Assembly: GCF_041296385.1 (NCBI RefSeq)
Contig: NC_091014.1
Coordinates: 20,621,578 to 20,685,577 of the forward strand
Direction: 5' to 3'
Source: Aphelocoma coerulescens
Taxonomy: Eukaryota > Chordata > Aves > Passeriformes > Corvidae
DNA length: 64,000 nucleotides
The notes beneath the pieces are model-generated. The model saw nothing but the letters and a program-made list of their open reading frames with translations. It was not told the origin of the DNA and did not search any database. Shown here in pieces: positions 36,343-50,745 of the stretch (within the stretch, counting starts at the first letter, position 1; every line of letters starts with the position of its first letter). The translations under genes and the position numbers were made by a program.

Positions 36343-39300
36343 TTAAATTTTATTTATTATTTTTAGTGATTAAAAGAACCCTTGGCTTATGCATCCTCTT
36401 TCAGCTCTAGATGCATGTGCATCATTTTTAGAGTGAATTCCACTTTGAAATACATTCTCTGCTTTTCATAGTTTTCTGGATTGCCTCAAGTGAAATTATG
36501 ACAACCTTAGAAAACTGCTGTAATGCTACAATGCCACCATCTGGTTACAGTCAAGGATCTGATCTTGCAGGTGCTAAAGGCTCTGAGCCTCAAAGAATTC
36601 AGCAAGACAGCACTGACAATATAGGCTGAATGCTGAACAGATGTATGCACAGAACTGGTCTTGTTTATTGTGGGATTTTGATTATCCAGAGACTGAGAGC
36701 AGTTTAAAGAGTGACCAATACATCTGCTCTGTCTTTCCCTTCGTTTGCCACATCAGTTCTGCCTAAGAGGCTCTGAATCCTTAATAAATTGTACACATGT
36801 GTGATTGCACGTAAGCATGTGAAGAGCAGGCTGCATCCCTCTGATGCCCCAAAGTCTTCCTCTGGGAGCTCTGGGGAGCCGGGCTGGGGAAGGCTGGGTG
36901 CTTTCACCCTCAGCCCTCACTGCCCATCCTGAGGGCAGAACTGCCTCTGGGCAGGGCAAGCTCCCAAAATCCCAATTTCACCAAAAGCTGAAAATGTTTA
37001 CTGAGGAAATTCCAAATATTTTAGCAATTCCTTTTGAATTATATCATGGGAAGTAATGCCATTCTTCTTGGAGAAAACTACAGTGCTTTCTTGCTTTGGA
37101 AACACCTGAAGAGTGGGAAAGAGCAAAAGCTGGCACGGGAGCCCAAAGTGAAAGAAAACCAAGATAAACACAAAACTACATAATCTTTGAATATCAGTCA
37201 CAGCCAAAAGAGGTGTCTTTTTCAGTGTCTAAACCTGACTAGACAGAATCTGATTTTACATATGTTGACTGCAAAGCAGCACCATAACATTTCTGCTCAC
37301 TTCTTGCTCTATTGTAAAGTGCTACTTTGTGGGGAATGCCAAGCAGACACTTTTTACTTCTTGCAGCAGAGAGAAAAGGCATTAATCTGGTTTGGAAACA
37401 TATATTATAACTTGTTTCTGTGCTGATATTCTATGTGCTGATTTTAAACCAAAACCATTTGGGGCTGCTGGACTGATTTCTGTTGAATGTAAGTAAAATG
37501 TGAAATAAAATGGAATCAGCTGCAGGAGAACGTCATAATCAAATGGCAGCCTCTCACTGCAATCTGTTTTCATGGGCTAAATGAAACAGAACAGTAATAT
37601 TAAGAATATAAATAGAAATTTAAAATTTACCAATGGTGTCTCAGAAAAATATACTTCTAGAAATGTATTTTGGAATATTAAGTCATAAAAATATCTGCTC
37701 TTCAGAACCATCAAGACAGAATTGTTTTTCCATGTTATTACTGGAGGGGGATTCAGTCTAAGGACCTGAGTATATAGGGCCTGGCACATGGAAATTAGAT
37801 CCCACAGAAAGGTAAAAGCAGGAGATAAAGGGGGAAGAGGAGCAGGGAAAGAGATCCTATTTTTCTGTCAAGGTTACCAAAGGACATGGAAGACACTTGT
37901 TCAGGTTCATATTTAAAATAAATAATAATAAAAAATGAAAAAAATCAAGTTGATATTCCTGGGATTTCAGTGAACTTTCTATGATTATGTGTATAATACC
38001 AAATCAGCAAAACATAAATTCACAACTAAAATATTAAACAGTAGATGGCAAATTTGTCCCAGGACCCTTGCTGTGTGCACTAGGATTGTAGCAATTGCTG
38101 AAATTCTGTTCTTAACATAAAGATAGTAGGAAATCTAACAACAACCCAGAAGAAAGCATAAAACTGTGGATAATGATGTTCTTCAGCATGAATTTGAGAA
38201 GAACTAAAAAGTATGTTCTGAAAGTGCAATTAATGATTGTTTTGGACCGAAGATGAGCCTCTTAGAAAGAAAGGTGTTAACAAAGGGTTTGAATGTGCCA
38301 TGGTTTGCACTGTGTAGATGACAGTACTTGGCCAATATACTCTTGAACAAATAGATGTGTTAGACTCCTATGGGATGCCTTACCAAGTGATCTGTTCATC
38401 TTTTTGACTGTTGCAGAGATCATGTTGTTCCCACTCCATCACAATGGGACCTACTTGTAGAGGTGCTGTAGACCCAGTGATTTGCAAGACCACTGGGCAG
38501 GTGGTACATCAGCTCAACAGAAATATTTTTGCTTTAGGAAGATCAGCTGGTCATCGATTAACCATGAAGTCTGTTCCCAATACCCCATTTCTTTTGGGCA
38601 CTTTGAGAATGGACCCCCAATGAAATGCTCTGGCAAGAGCCCAACTTGGACCCCCCTTTTGACATTGTTTCACCAAATGACCTTCTGTATATACACCTCC
38701 ACACCAATACAAGGCATGTAGTCTCCTGTAGGTCTTATGTGTTAGTGTGTGCATTTTAACAAGAGTAAAAGAAGAATTTATATTAAGAAGCATTTTAATT
38801 TTGTTTGAAGAAATATTGTTGGTTTGATTGCTTCCACATTCAGCATTTCTGACCAACAGATTAGTTTCCTGACACAGACATACTGCACCACATGAGATAC
38901 TGCAACTGCTTTTTCAGAGGGGCACAAATATCCCATAGGTCTTAAAGGCACCCACCAGCCCCATGTGACTAAGTCAGGGTATCTTAATTAGAAACCCATC
39001 TTTAGACAATTGAATAAAACCCTGGATATCAAGAAGAAAAATCCCCAGTGTTCAACCACAGGCAGGTAATGTATTAGGAAGAGAGAATGGCCTAATTGCT
39101 GGGACTTTAATTTTAAAAATAAATAAATAAAGCCATCCCAACTAACATTTTTAAGCTGTATAAAGTTTGGGGAGTTAATTTTTTTCATGCAGCTTTAATT
39201 GGGACAAGAAGACAAACTGCTGGAGTAGAAGATTCCTTTCACACCCTTCTTGAACCACATGCAAACATAAAACAAAAAGAGACAACATCCAACTACTAGC

Positions 39301-42300
39301 AATAATTGCAAATGATTACTATTTACAGAGTATTCAGCACACACTTCATCAAGACTGCTACCACAGCTTTCACTTGGAATAAGAGACTGAATTGTGGTAT
39401 TTCTGATGACACAATTCCAGTTATGAGCCTTTATCATGCTGCAAACAAGGCCTTATTTTCTGCCTTATTTTCTTTTTCTACATTCTGCTAAATATGTTTT
39501 ATAGGCTACTTTCTCCTCACATTTGTTCAGTCTCACACTATAGATTTCTTCTGTATTTCCAGTATCTTTTTCTGCAGATCTCTACAAGTGTCTCTGTATT
39601 ACCTAGATGACACTAGTGTTTGTAATACCTCTCAGGCTGGTATTTCAAGAGTTTTACTGTCAAAGCATTTTTTATCCTGCTTTTATCACTAACATCTTTC
39701 TTAGACAACAGCCTGGGTCTGGAAATCCTTGCCAAAAAGTAGCCCTCAAGTATATGCCTACTAAAATCAACTTTATGATTAAAGACTCCACAGAGAAACT
39801 ACATTATCCTAAGAGAAAAATACTTAGTGCTGACAGCATGGTACCCACTAGACATTCACCCATCATAAGCCATTGCCATTAATCATTACACACTTTACTT
39901 TAAAATAGCTTGAAATAAGAAGTAATGTGAAGATGATCAAATCTCTCTGGATTTCTATTAATGTTGGAAGCAGTGTTTTATGAGATCTGAAATGATTCAC
40001 CAGAGCCTAAATAATGCAGTTATATTTTTATTTCAAATAAGTCTGTGTACTTCCACATATATTGTAGTACACATGTTAATATACTGGTAGTCCTTTCGTC
40101 CTTCCCAAATAGGATAGGTACGACTAGGCACCATTCTAGGGTGTGCTTGCTGAACCAGGGAAAAAATAGCAAACCAGATTTTCAGAGGAAAAAACATGTG
40201 ATTGAGTGTGAGATAGACTCTAGCTACAGGCTAGCAGTCTGTAATTAGGAAAGAGTAGTCTAGGGAACAGTCATTGGAAAGGGAAGCACGCAGCAGGTAG
40301 CTGAATGCAGGACCAATAAAAGTGGGGGTTGAACAGCAAACTTTGCAAAGAGCAAGCAGAGGAAAGTGGCAAATAACACTTATTTGAGGGCTTTTCCAGG
40401 CAAAAGGATCTGGTAAGAGCAGGAGACCAGAAGCTCTGACACTGAGAAGGAGCTGAGTGGTACCTTGAAAATGCCTGGTCCCTTTGAGCAGTGCCCCTCT
40501 TTATGCCTTCCTGGAGCTGTTATGTGTGGAAAAGCTAAGACAAAAGGAAATGAGATCACAAGATAATCATCTAGCCAGCTCACCTATTAAAGGCTTTACA
40601 AAACCAGTCCAAGAGCAGGAATGAGAAGCCACATGGTTATTGGTACTCTTCCGTGCTAATTTATAAACTATCTTCTGTTGTTGTGTGGCTCACTGATTTT
40701 TTACCCACTTTTCACAAGTCAGCTGCCCAGTGAAGAGCCTTTCTATGCTTCTTAATTAATCTAAGGCATTTTTTCTTAATTTGTAGTTTGCAAACTTAGT
40801 ATTCAGAAAGATAGAATAGCAGTCCACAAACAACTGAACATACTCAGACATCAATGTCATATGCATGGAAAAAAGTAAGTGCACACAAAGCAGAGGGAAA
40901 TCAAGTAAAGAAATGATATTTCAAGGCTTAGCCAACTTTTATTCGATGGTAAATGAAAACATGCATGGTAAACAATTTTGCCTGGGAAAACTACATGTCC
41001 TAAAGGTCAACTGAAAAATATGAATCCTTTCTGGAGAAATTAAAGAAAACAGTGATCTCATTTTAGCTATTGCCACAAAAAAATATATTAATAATTTCTT
41101 CCTCCTCTTTTGAAAGGCTTACTTCTGAAACTGATGATACTTTAATTTTCTAAAAAATGTAAAGATATATTTATATGTTCTAGCCCTGTACAAAGCTCTT
41201 ATTTATTTATTTATTCAACTATTTTCAAACTGAGCCCAAATTTTATCTTTTGTTTTGTCACATAAAGCCTCCGCATCAGTGCCAAGTAACATGAATCATT
41301 AGAGTCTCATTACTTGGAATAAACCCCTTCTTCTTCTGTAAAGTCAGAGCAATCTCTTTTTTTTAAAAAAAAAAAGGACTGTCTTGTAGAATAAAAAATC
41401 TTCTGATGCCATTTAGCTGCAGCTACATTTTTCCTATTCTGGGAGCACATACTGCTACAGTAGTTAACAGAATTTCTGTCCACTCCAAGACAATAAAGAT
41501 AGCAGATGTGGAGTCACAAGACCCAGAGACCTCTACCAATTAAAGGTCAAAATCTGTCTCACTTCACAGAATGCAGCATTTGAGCATGAGATCTTGTGTA
41601 TATTTGTCATCTTGTTCAGTCAGAAAGATATGACAACAAATAGCTGGTCAAAAGCTGTCAGGGTCAAACTAAGCTTGATAGAGTGCCCTAGGTCACCTCT
41701 GTGATTCCAACAGCAGAAATCACCCTGCTGTCAGTTTGTATTTCAGTCAAATAGAACGTGGCACACAGTAGAACTGTATTCCACCACTAATTGCTTCTTT
41801 GACCTTCTTGTTAACCAAACATTTTGATTAGAAATATGTACCATGTCATCATGTTCCATGGCAATGTAACAGCTGCCTTTTAACAGATCTGTAGTATTGA
41901 ATGTCCTCTCACCTCACATCCAGAGGATTCATGATTAAGGTTGTATTACAGTTTTTGTTTGAATGAGGTAAAAATGCAAGAAGATAATAAAGCATTCCAT
42001 ATAAAGGAGTGCACACTCCAAAGAATCTTCACATTTCTGTGTCCTTTTTGTAAAACAGGCACAGAATTAATTTTTATTATAGTTTTCAAGGTTTGGGTTT
42101 TTTTAACACTGATTTGGCCTGGAGCTAGGCAAGAAAAGAGAGAGACGAGCAAGTAAACATTTCTAGCCAAATGACTAATTCTCACTTCTACAAAAAACTG
42201 AAATTCACCTGCACAATTCTTAGCATGTCCATAGAAATGAATATTGAATAAAGAAGTCACTTGTTACTGCTTTGGAATTCCGAGATGCGATTTATTCATT

Positions 42301-43691
42301 ATTCCAGTAAACATGATTGCAGGGAAAGCTTGGACTTGTAAAATGTTCTGAACTTGTCCAAAAAGGCTCCAGTAAGCCCAAAGGGGGACTGCAAAGCACT
42401 AAGTCCTGATCTCCAGCAGACTGGTTCCACAGCAAGTTAGAAACAATCAAAGCTTTCATGCAACTCTATTCCAAATTTTCTGTTTAACAGATCTTTCTTT
42501 GTCTCCATTTCTACACACACATCCCTTTTACTTTCTCTTTTTTTTCACTTAACATTTTCTTTTATTTTTCTTTTTTATATATTTTTTTCTCTAAAGCAGA
42601 AGCAGACTTCTTTTCATACAATTTATAAGTTTCCATCAACCTATCTCTTTACTTTTCCATTCCCCAGAAAGCATTAGTCTATTTACAGTATAATAATTTT
42701 AAATTAATAAAAGCACACTTTTTTTTTAACAAGAAAATAAGCCTTTCTCTTGCTGTGCATGCAATAGCAGGCACATGTTGATGCAGAAAACTTTATTAAA
42801 TTTTTGTCTTTACTCACCCTCTACAAAAAAAAAAAAAGGAAAACCAAACATAAATTCTACAATAATTGTGTTAGAAGTTGTGTAAGATTTGCAATGTAAA
42901 TCAGCTTTTTAAGTTTCTTCATTTATTAGAGAATGTACTGACAAGAAATGTATTTGAGCAACTGCAATTTCTCACATACATATTGTGAAAGCTTTTGACA
43001 GCCATCAAGTAGAACTTAAGTTCTATTACCCTGAAATTTCTCATATTTTTTACTTTTTCTGTTATTCCACAATTTCTCTTTAACAATTAACAGATGCCTT
43101 TGGTAGAGGTGCTCCTATTTTGCTGCGCTGTTGTGAATAGTTTTGAAAGCACCTGTTCAACAGAGTATTTTATTTTGCACATGTATGTAAAGGAATAACA
43201 GGAGAAAATATATTTACACCTGGAGTGACAGAAGTAATAAATCTGGCAGAGATTTTTTTACCTTCAGCCCACATGCAAGTAATGCATTTGGCCTCAGAGA
43301 TGTAAACCTCCAGTGGTGCATATCCATGGAAGGCTTCTCCAAATTCCTATGGTTATAACTATGGCAGCAACCTCATGGGAAAGACCTGGGCCAAGGACCA
43401 GTGGTTCTGCAGACCACCCTACTCCCAGGAAGAGGTGCAAAAAGCTGTTAGATGCTGCTGGAAGCAGAACTATCATACCACTGTGGTCCAAGTGTGCAAC
43501 TCTGTTTCTATGATGAACTCATTATCCCATGCACAGCAAGGAAAATATTTTGGCAACCCTATTTCAGAACCACTTGGGAACATTTTACTAATTTTCTTTG
43601 TGCAAAATGTTTACCTCTGTGCTTTCACAAACTGCTTTCCTGGCCCCAGGAACCTTTGCAATTTTAATGAAGGAGATCGATCAATTGATCA

Positions 43692-43713
43692 ATCTATCTA
43701 TCTATCCATCTAT
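43692..43713 (+). repeat. Short (TCTA)n tetranucleotide repeat
   Basis: About five units of TCTA with one substituted unit (TCCA), flanked by TCAATTGATCAA. A minor simple repeat. Confidence 0.85.
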
Positions 43714-46700
43714 GTTCTTGAATTGGCTTTTTGAAGATCCCAAGGCAGAAAAATTAAGAAACATTATAAACACTTTTATTACCTCCCTTTGCAAAAATTC
43801 TTATGCTATTGCAATATTCTTTTGACTGTGGCTTTAAAAATTATAAATACCAAAAGTCCAGCTGTGGAAAATAGCCCTTGCTACAGGTCCCTGTATATGG
43901 GGATGGCCCGAATTTTCAGAAACGTGATGCTAAGACAGGAAAAGATAGAAATTATTTAAATGTAAAAAACCTCAGAGTGAGGACTTGATTCTGAAAATAG
44001 ACTTTCAGACATATTTAACTTTACATATCTAATTAGCCCCAGGGTAAAATCACACTGAAACCATTAATTTGGTATAAATAGAAATCTGATGTACCTCAAT
44101 ACCATCTTATTGTAGTAAAATAAGCACAAAATCAATCATCTACACTTTTTTTACTCGAGCCTTGTTATTGGATACAAACTATTTCAGCATTTCAGAAACT
44201 GTGAGTGCATATAAAAACACTTTAGCTGTATAAATTTTGTACTGAGTGGGAAAAAAAATATAGGTCAATTAGAAGGTAAGATGGCAAATGGAAGAAGGGC
44301 TCTTCCAGGCCTTCCTTCAGCACTAACATGATGATGTGTGTCCATATACTAAGTAGAAGTCTTCCTCCAGGGCACTTCTCAACCGCCACACTGTGAATAA
44401 GTAATGGCAATGATTCTAGTGAAGGCAGCACAGGACAAGAGGCAGCTGAAGATTCAGAAATACATACAGGCAAGATCCACTGTGATTAATGAAGGTACAC
44501 AGAAGTGCAGTTAAATTGTAGGTAACAATCCCAGCGTGGTTACAGAGGGAAGTGGTAATCTGAAGCTCTCCCTTGGGTCTCCCTGTCTGCCTAAGCTTGA
44601 TCCAGAGTAACCAGCACTCAGGCCCATGTTATGCACGTGCTGCTTATTCAGCAGATGCTTAAATGGACACAAAAAAAGATCAAGGCAACAGGCCATATGA
44701 CAACACAACTAACTGGAAAGACCAATGGGAACTTGGACCATTTGTAGCACAAAGGGGTAACACCAGGATTAGAAGAGATTTCTATCAATTCAATAGAATC
44801 TGGAATCATTATACTGGAAGGTAGATGAGATCTATGGGGGTTGTTTTAACCCTTGTCCAGTAACTTTTAGTAACCTGTGATTATTCAAGATAAAATATTA
44901 GTATTAATGTGCCTACAATTTAAGCAGTCATAGTCATTTGTGCAAATTGCTGATGAAATTTTACCAAGTTCCTTAATTGGTACTTCCTTACTCCAGAGTT
45001 TACTTCCATTTTATTAAAGAAAAGTCACAGAAACTGTCTTGGCTAAAGATCAAGTCTTCTTCATATGGAAAGCATGCTAAAATATAATAGATGTAAGAGT
45101 CATCTTTCCCATTATTAACATGTTATATTGTATTTCAATTAAATGATCAGGATAACTTATATTTTACAACTTGCTGAATTTGAATAGTTAAAGTCTATCT
45201 ACAAAAGTGATGTCCTAGAGAAATCACTGCATCTGAAAATTGCCATCATAAGAGAGCCAGAGTTGTCCTATTAATACTAAAATGCATTGTGATGGGAATG
45301 ATACACTGAAGAGTCATTGTTTTAATAGTCTTTAATCCTGCCCATTTGTCAATACACTGAAATTACTTAATGAACTGTCTTTTTTTAAACATCACTCCAA
45401 TACAGAATGAACATGTTGTGCATAAAATGAAATTCACTCTTACGTAGATCAAAAGGAAATTAATATAACCTTTGACATGCAGCCTGTTAAGAACTTAAAA
45501 CCATTGCCCAAATAATGAAATCAGTGAGTTTGAACCACCTTGTTTAAGATAGTGTGGTTTGTAAAAGGAACAGGATAAAGAACAACAGGATAAGGGAGAG
45601 TACCTACTATTCTACAGCAGTGAAAACAAGGATTATCTACACAAAGCCACTGTACACATGATTTCCAAAGAACTGAAAAGTATCTTCCTTAGTACTTTTA
45701 AAACATAGAGATCAATTCTTCTTCTCTTATACCAGCAAAAGTCTTTCACTTAATTTGGGTTCAAATTTGGTTTCTACATGACTTCAAAAAGATGACAATT
45801 AAATCTGCTTTCATTTTCACAATTCAATAAATGGCTGTGTCAAAATAATAAATGCAAAAATTACAATTACTCTGTTAAAAACAAAGTAATTGTAACACTG
45901 AAGCTGCAATAGGAAACAGGAGTAAATAGTTTTTATTTGACAAAATATCTCCCTGTTGGCTTGTCAACCAGATTTCGATGTTCAGCTGTTATTTTCCATT
46001 TGCTCTTGTTTTCTAACATCAGTCACTGTCCACTGTTTTGCTCCCCAAACAATTTATTCAGCATAGTTCTACCATCTTTTCTTCACCTCAACCTGTAGTT
46101 GTGCCTGACTACAGACCACAACCAAATTGATGCAGCCCCTAATACAATCTAGGCAGTAATCCAGGCATTAATTGTCAACATGTGTAACCACCTGATCGAT
46201 TGTATCCATCCACTGAAAGTAAATGTCTCTCTAGTCAGCTGATCCCAACACAGAAATAAGATACTTATTTTGCATTAATCAAATTAAAGTCACCGGGGCA
46301 TCTCAGTCAAGCCAGTCAGTTATCTCAATCAAAATGCAGCTGCAAAACAAATTTCATGTAATCAGTAGATTTTAGAACAAGAACATATTTTCCTACAGAG
46401 GCCAGGTGGTGCATGTTTCCTTTAAACAGACAGAAAATTTTCTTTTTTAAAATTAACTAAAGTATTTTTAATTACTTTTTACAGCATATGAAATTTATTA
46501 CAATTATTTTCTGGTTTTATTATTGTCCATAATAAACCATATGCAATGAAGGACGAAAATTACTGCAGGTAAAGTTACAATTTAAAGTTCTTCTTCCTTG
46601 GTGATCTGATCAAACATGTTTTACAACAAAAGACATTGCACAGTCCATGCCTTAGCCCCCCTCCTCCTCAGCTAGAGCCTGAGATGAAGCAGAATGAAAA

Positions 46701-48059
46701 CAACTTTTTAAAGGCACACTCAAACCTGCTCCTTTTCACTGCTGCCATTTATCACATTATCAAAGCTGAATAAAATTGAATTTGAAAAAATGCTGAACAT
46801 TGAGAATTAAGAAATTATTCACAGCTTACCAGCAGACTACAGAAGCATCTTCTGATGTATTTTTTTATTAAGAACTATTAAGAATAGTTCACTAAGCCTC
46901 TCAGTGAAACACACCTTGTCAATAAATAGTTCTGTACTGCAGGTAAGCAGTACATTTACAGGATATTTATTGCAATAAAAATAGGTTCAACTAACATTCA
47001 ATTAAGTAGTTATTCCATCAGTTTTGCTTATTTGTATTTAATGTACATACTAATAAATATGTTCATGCTTTAACATAAGAAACAATTTGGTTTTAATTAC
47101 AGAGCAGTTCGCTGCTTTACATAGTGTCATTTTACCCCTCTGATAAATGGATGTTAATTAGTATACGAAAGTATAGGATATCATCACATGGACCTTTAAT
47201 CCATTTTCAGAAATGAATATTGGTTCAATGGCAAGATCATCTGCAGTGAAATTCTTGTAAATCATCTAAACTTGTGAACAAAATCTGTTCGTTAATCCTT
47301 CCTGACAGGTTAATTTCATTCCATTTCTAAGTTGTCAAGTTAGAACATGGAACAAATAATCAAAAGCCTTTAAATCAAATATACCAAATCAAGACTAATT
47401 GAATAGTTTCAAGTATGTCAATAATAGATTCATTTTTCAAAATTTAATAGGAAAGCTTGTTAAACTATAAAAATACATGCCCTGATAAGTCTGGAAGGGC
47501 AGGAAAAAATGTTGGCACGGCAAGTTTATTTTTTTGTTAACTGCATTCCCTGAAAGTGTGACACAGTGCTCATAAAGGAAATGCATATACATCTTCATAT
47601 GCACATGCTGTGTGGGTATATCAAATAGCTAGGCAAAGTATTGAAGTAATATACAATTATTTCACGAATTGAGCACTCTTAAATTTCACATTCTGTATAA
47701 TTACACTGTTTTACAGAATCACACATATCTGCCCAGACCATTATTTCATGTGGAATTTGGAATGTCTTTCCAAGGAAATGGGACTGGCTCTCATATTACA
47801 CTGAAGATTAATGAGTATTAGTAAATTGAATAGGGCATAGATTCCCAAGTATTTGATCTCTATTCTTAGATCTGGTGTAAAAAATTTTTTCATCTTTAGC
47901 ACTGGTGCAAAGAAAAGTTTAAAAAATTCACTTGAGGGCATGCTCATGACATTTGCTAAATATTCCCAGCGTTGCTTAATACTATGCTATATTTAATAGC
48001 ATTAGTGATTATCTCAGTACTGTTGCTGGATGGGAGTTGTCAAACATCACATGGAAAAA

Positions 48060-48415
48060 TTGGGTGGAGCAGTTTTAAATAAATACTCCCAAAACAAAGA
48101 GTCTACATGAGCCACTCTCAGCTGAGATAGAGAGCTTTATTCTACTCCCCACACATTGTCCTGCATCCAGTAAATATGGTACTGTAACAGCTCAGACAGT
48201 GCAAGTGGCTCTAATCCTTTTAGTTACAAAGCAATCAAGTTACTACAGTTTGGACTCTGTTGTCACCACTGCAGCTCTACTCGCCCTGCTCACAGTTTTT
48301 GGGACAGCACCCTTCAGTAAGGGCGTGGCCAGAGACGGGTTCACCCATGGGACCTCATTTGTACCCCCGAGAGAACGGCTCTGCTTCTGCTGCTCCTCAA
48401 TAGATAGAGCCCACA
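48060..48415 (-). mobile_element. Possible degraded LTR, minus strand
   Basis: On the minus strand the stretch starts TGTGGGCTCTATC at 48415. It has an AATAAAG signal at 48136-48141 inside GGAGTAGAATAAAGCTC, then continues into CTCTATCTCAGCTGAGAG. The middle is richer in GC and CpG than the neighbourhood (48290-48390). This is the general form of an LTR. I found no target duplication and could not fix the downstream edge, so the call is tentative. It could instead be an unrelated GC-rich island or another old repeat. Confidence 0.45.
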
Positions 48416-50375
48416 TATCTTAATTGCATTATTAACTTCATCCCCATAATTTAAATTATTTAAATTGGTCAGTTTGTACTGTTGGCAGAAGCGTCATTTA
48501 ACTGGACCAGCACCTGCAGTGGTCCTATTTCACTTGGTCAGGCAAAAAAATCTTGATTCCTTACAGATTGTGCTCCTTTTTTAACAAATCACATCACAAA
48601 TTTGAATGGGGCAAGGCACCTAGGTTATCCCAAGACCATGGGTAACATCAGACCTCAGGGAACTGGCAGATATGACATAGGATCTATAAAAAGCTTTCTG
48701 GAGCCTTCTGGAGTAGCAAATGGAATCCAAGGAAGATACCCTAAGGGATCCCAACCTGCTCTTTATAGCCAATTATGGTAAAAAGCAATGTAGTACTTAG
48801 TGTCAGCAGGAACTAAACTTCTTTCTAGACTCCCTTGATTAGCTGTCCAAAGACTACAGTGCTCAGATATCCAGCCCATGTGTATGCACCATGTGTATGT
48901 GCCATGCAGACTTCATGCCTTCATTTGGAGAAGAATCCTGCCCTTTGCATATATATATGTTATACTTGCATTAACACAAAATGGGAAATACTAAAGCCAA
49001 GAATGCAGCCATCAGTGACTTTTCCTGTTGAGCTCCAGGGGACAAAGTGGGCCTGAACTGCAGTCTGTGGAGGCGGAAACCTCTTCGGTTCCATTTGTCT
49101 CTGCACTCAGTCTCCAGAGAGTCATTCACATGTGCCTACACAACAGCATCTTAATGAGTTTAGATGAGGCTGCAGACTTTTCTTGGGCTTGATATACAGG
49201 AGTCTGTTTTGTGGTAATTAAATAATTAATCAGTGCTACTCTGCAATTAACCAAATAATATCAGATATTACAGTAAAATTAATGAGCTCATTTCAGATTG
49301 TGTTCTCTTTTATGGCAAACCAGACAGTTACAATTCTGTTTCTCTAAGTAGTTATGTTTTTAAATCAAAATAAATTTTCTAAATTATCACTTGTCAAAGT
49401 TATCACTGAGTTATTTCAGGAAGCTGATTAACTGACTTTTTTGATATTACTGTTTTGTTCACCACAACTTTCTTTAATTTCTTACTTACCAAAAGAGTTT
49501 ATTCAATGCATCCACTTTAGGCAGCTATAAAAACTCTGAAATGCTGGAATGGCAAATTTATTCTGTTATGTACTTCAAATGTTCTAAATTTCATTTCACC
49601 TTTCACTATTTGAATCTTCAATATTCTTGATTAGGCATTTAAAAATAGGGAAACAAATCTATTTCACATAATCCTGAGACAGTGCCACAGGTAGGATGCA
49701 GGTTGCTTTGATCTCACTTCTGGACCTTAAAATACAGGAAAATACTCCCTTCTAAATCCTGCTGTATAATGAATCAATTTAAAAAATAGGTGGAACTATT
49801 TACATTATAATCTACATTTTAGAGCTGAAAAGATGATTCTGAGTATACAGAAAAATTTAAATTTGAAATCTGAGAAAAAAATGAAGTCATCACTCTGTTT
49901 TCCGTCTCATTTCTCTGAAAGTTTCTCAACTCTGTTACAGATAATTTAGTGAAGCTTGAAGCATTTACATTTTTCAGTTAAATAGTAGTTATCAAAACAA
50001 ATTTAATGTCCTAATTCAAATAAAAACTCAGCAATAGAAGCTTAACACAATTTATTATAAGTCTTTCAAACAGAACATTCCTAGAAATAGTCACCTGCAA
50101 AAGAAGTTCTTTGCTTCCCTATGCATTCATGTTTCTACTAGAAAACACCTCTTGGGGAAATTGCTGCAGTTCTCACTTCCATTTAATTAATACTTTCAGC
50201 TATTATCTGGTACCAAAAATGTATGCACATTAAAAGCTATTCTTAGTCCTTAATTCAACTCACATCTTCATAAAGTATAGTGATTAAATCTTTTTCCTGA
50301 ACTGAAGAATTTGAGACTTTTAGTTATGATCTCTAGTCTTTAGTATACAATTACAGCTGAAAACATAAGCATAAA
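48416..50375. other. AT-rich unique sequence, no gene seen
   Basis: No mobile element is recognised apart from the short segment at 48663-48715 shared with 20763-20815. Reading frames are short. Confidence 0.5.
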
Positions 50376-50673
50376 ATATATCTGTTGAGGTGACTGAGCC
50401 AGCGATTGTGATGGCTGAGGGGCCAAGGAGCCCCGAAACAGCAGAGGCCTGCTGGTGGACCAATTCCAAGGCTTAAGAACATCCCGACCTCATGGTGAGA
50501 AAGGAAAAGCATCTCCCGTCAGCCTTTGTGGCACCACGCAGACTTGGTCTGTCTGAATGGCTTGTTACCCTGCTCGCCCCCAGACCCTCTCCATTGGCTC
50601 CCTTCCCTGCTCCTGCCTTTGTACCGCCCCCGTGCCCTCACATCAGTGGTTCCTGATGCTCCCTCCTCTCCTC

Positions 50674-50680
50674 TATAAAA
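50674..50680 (+). promoter_or_regulatory. TATA box of the 50.4-kb solo LTR
   Basis: TATAAAA lies in the context CCTCTATAAAAACCC, 60 bp before AATAAA, with inverted-CCAAT-type motifs (ATTGG) further upstream. This is the classical promoter layout of a retroviral LTR. Confidence 0.75.
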
Positions 50681-50739
50681 ACCCTGGGACTGCGCGGTCC
50701 CCCCTTGTTTGTCTCTACTCTCCCTTCGTGGCAGGAGGC

Positions 50740-50745
50740 AATAAA
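50740..50745 (+). terminator. AATAAA signal of the 50.4-kb solo LTR
   Basis: A canonical hexamer 60 bp after the TATA box, consistent with an R region starting near 50705 and ending some 15-25 bp after the hexamer. Confidence 0.75.

Larger units (their letters stand above)
36108..48059. other. Long AT-rich stretch, no supported gene
   Basis: About 12 kb without a recognised mobile element. Simple repeats are (TTTA)n at 41199-41215, A13 at 42825-42837 and (TCTA)n at 43692-43713, with a perfect 16-bp direct repeat at 36293-36308 and 36327-36342. A less AT-rich patch at 36840-36960 and another at 43300-43560 stand out. The second has two overlapping open frames (see findings). A 104-codon minus frame at 41946-42260 has no recognisable domain. 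Confidence 0.5.
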
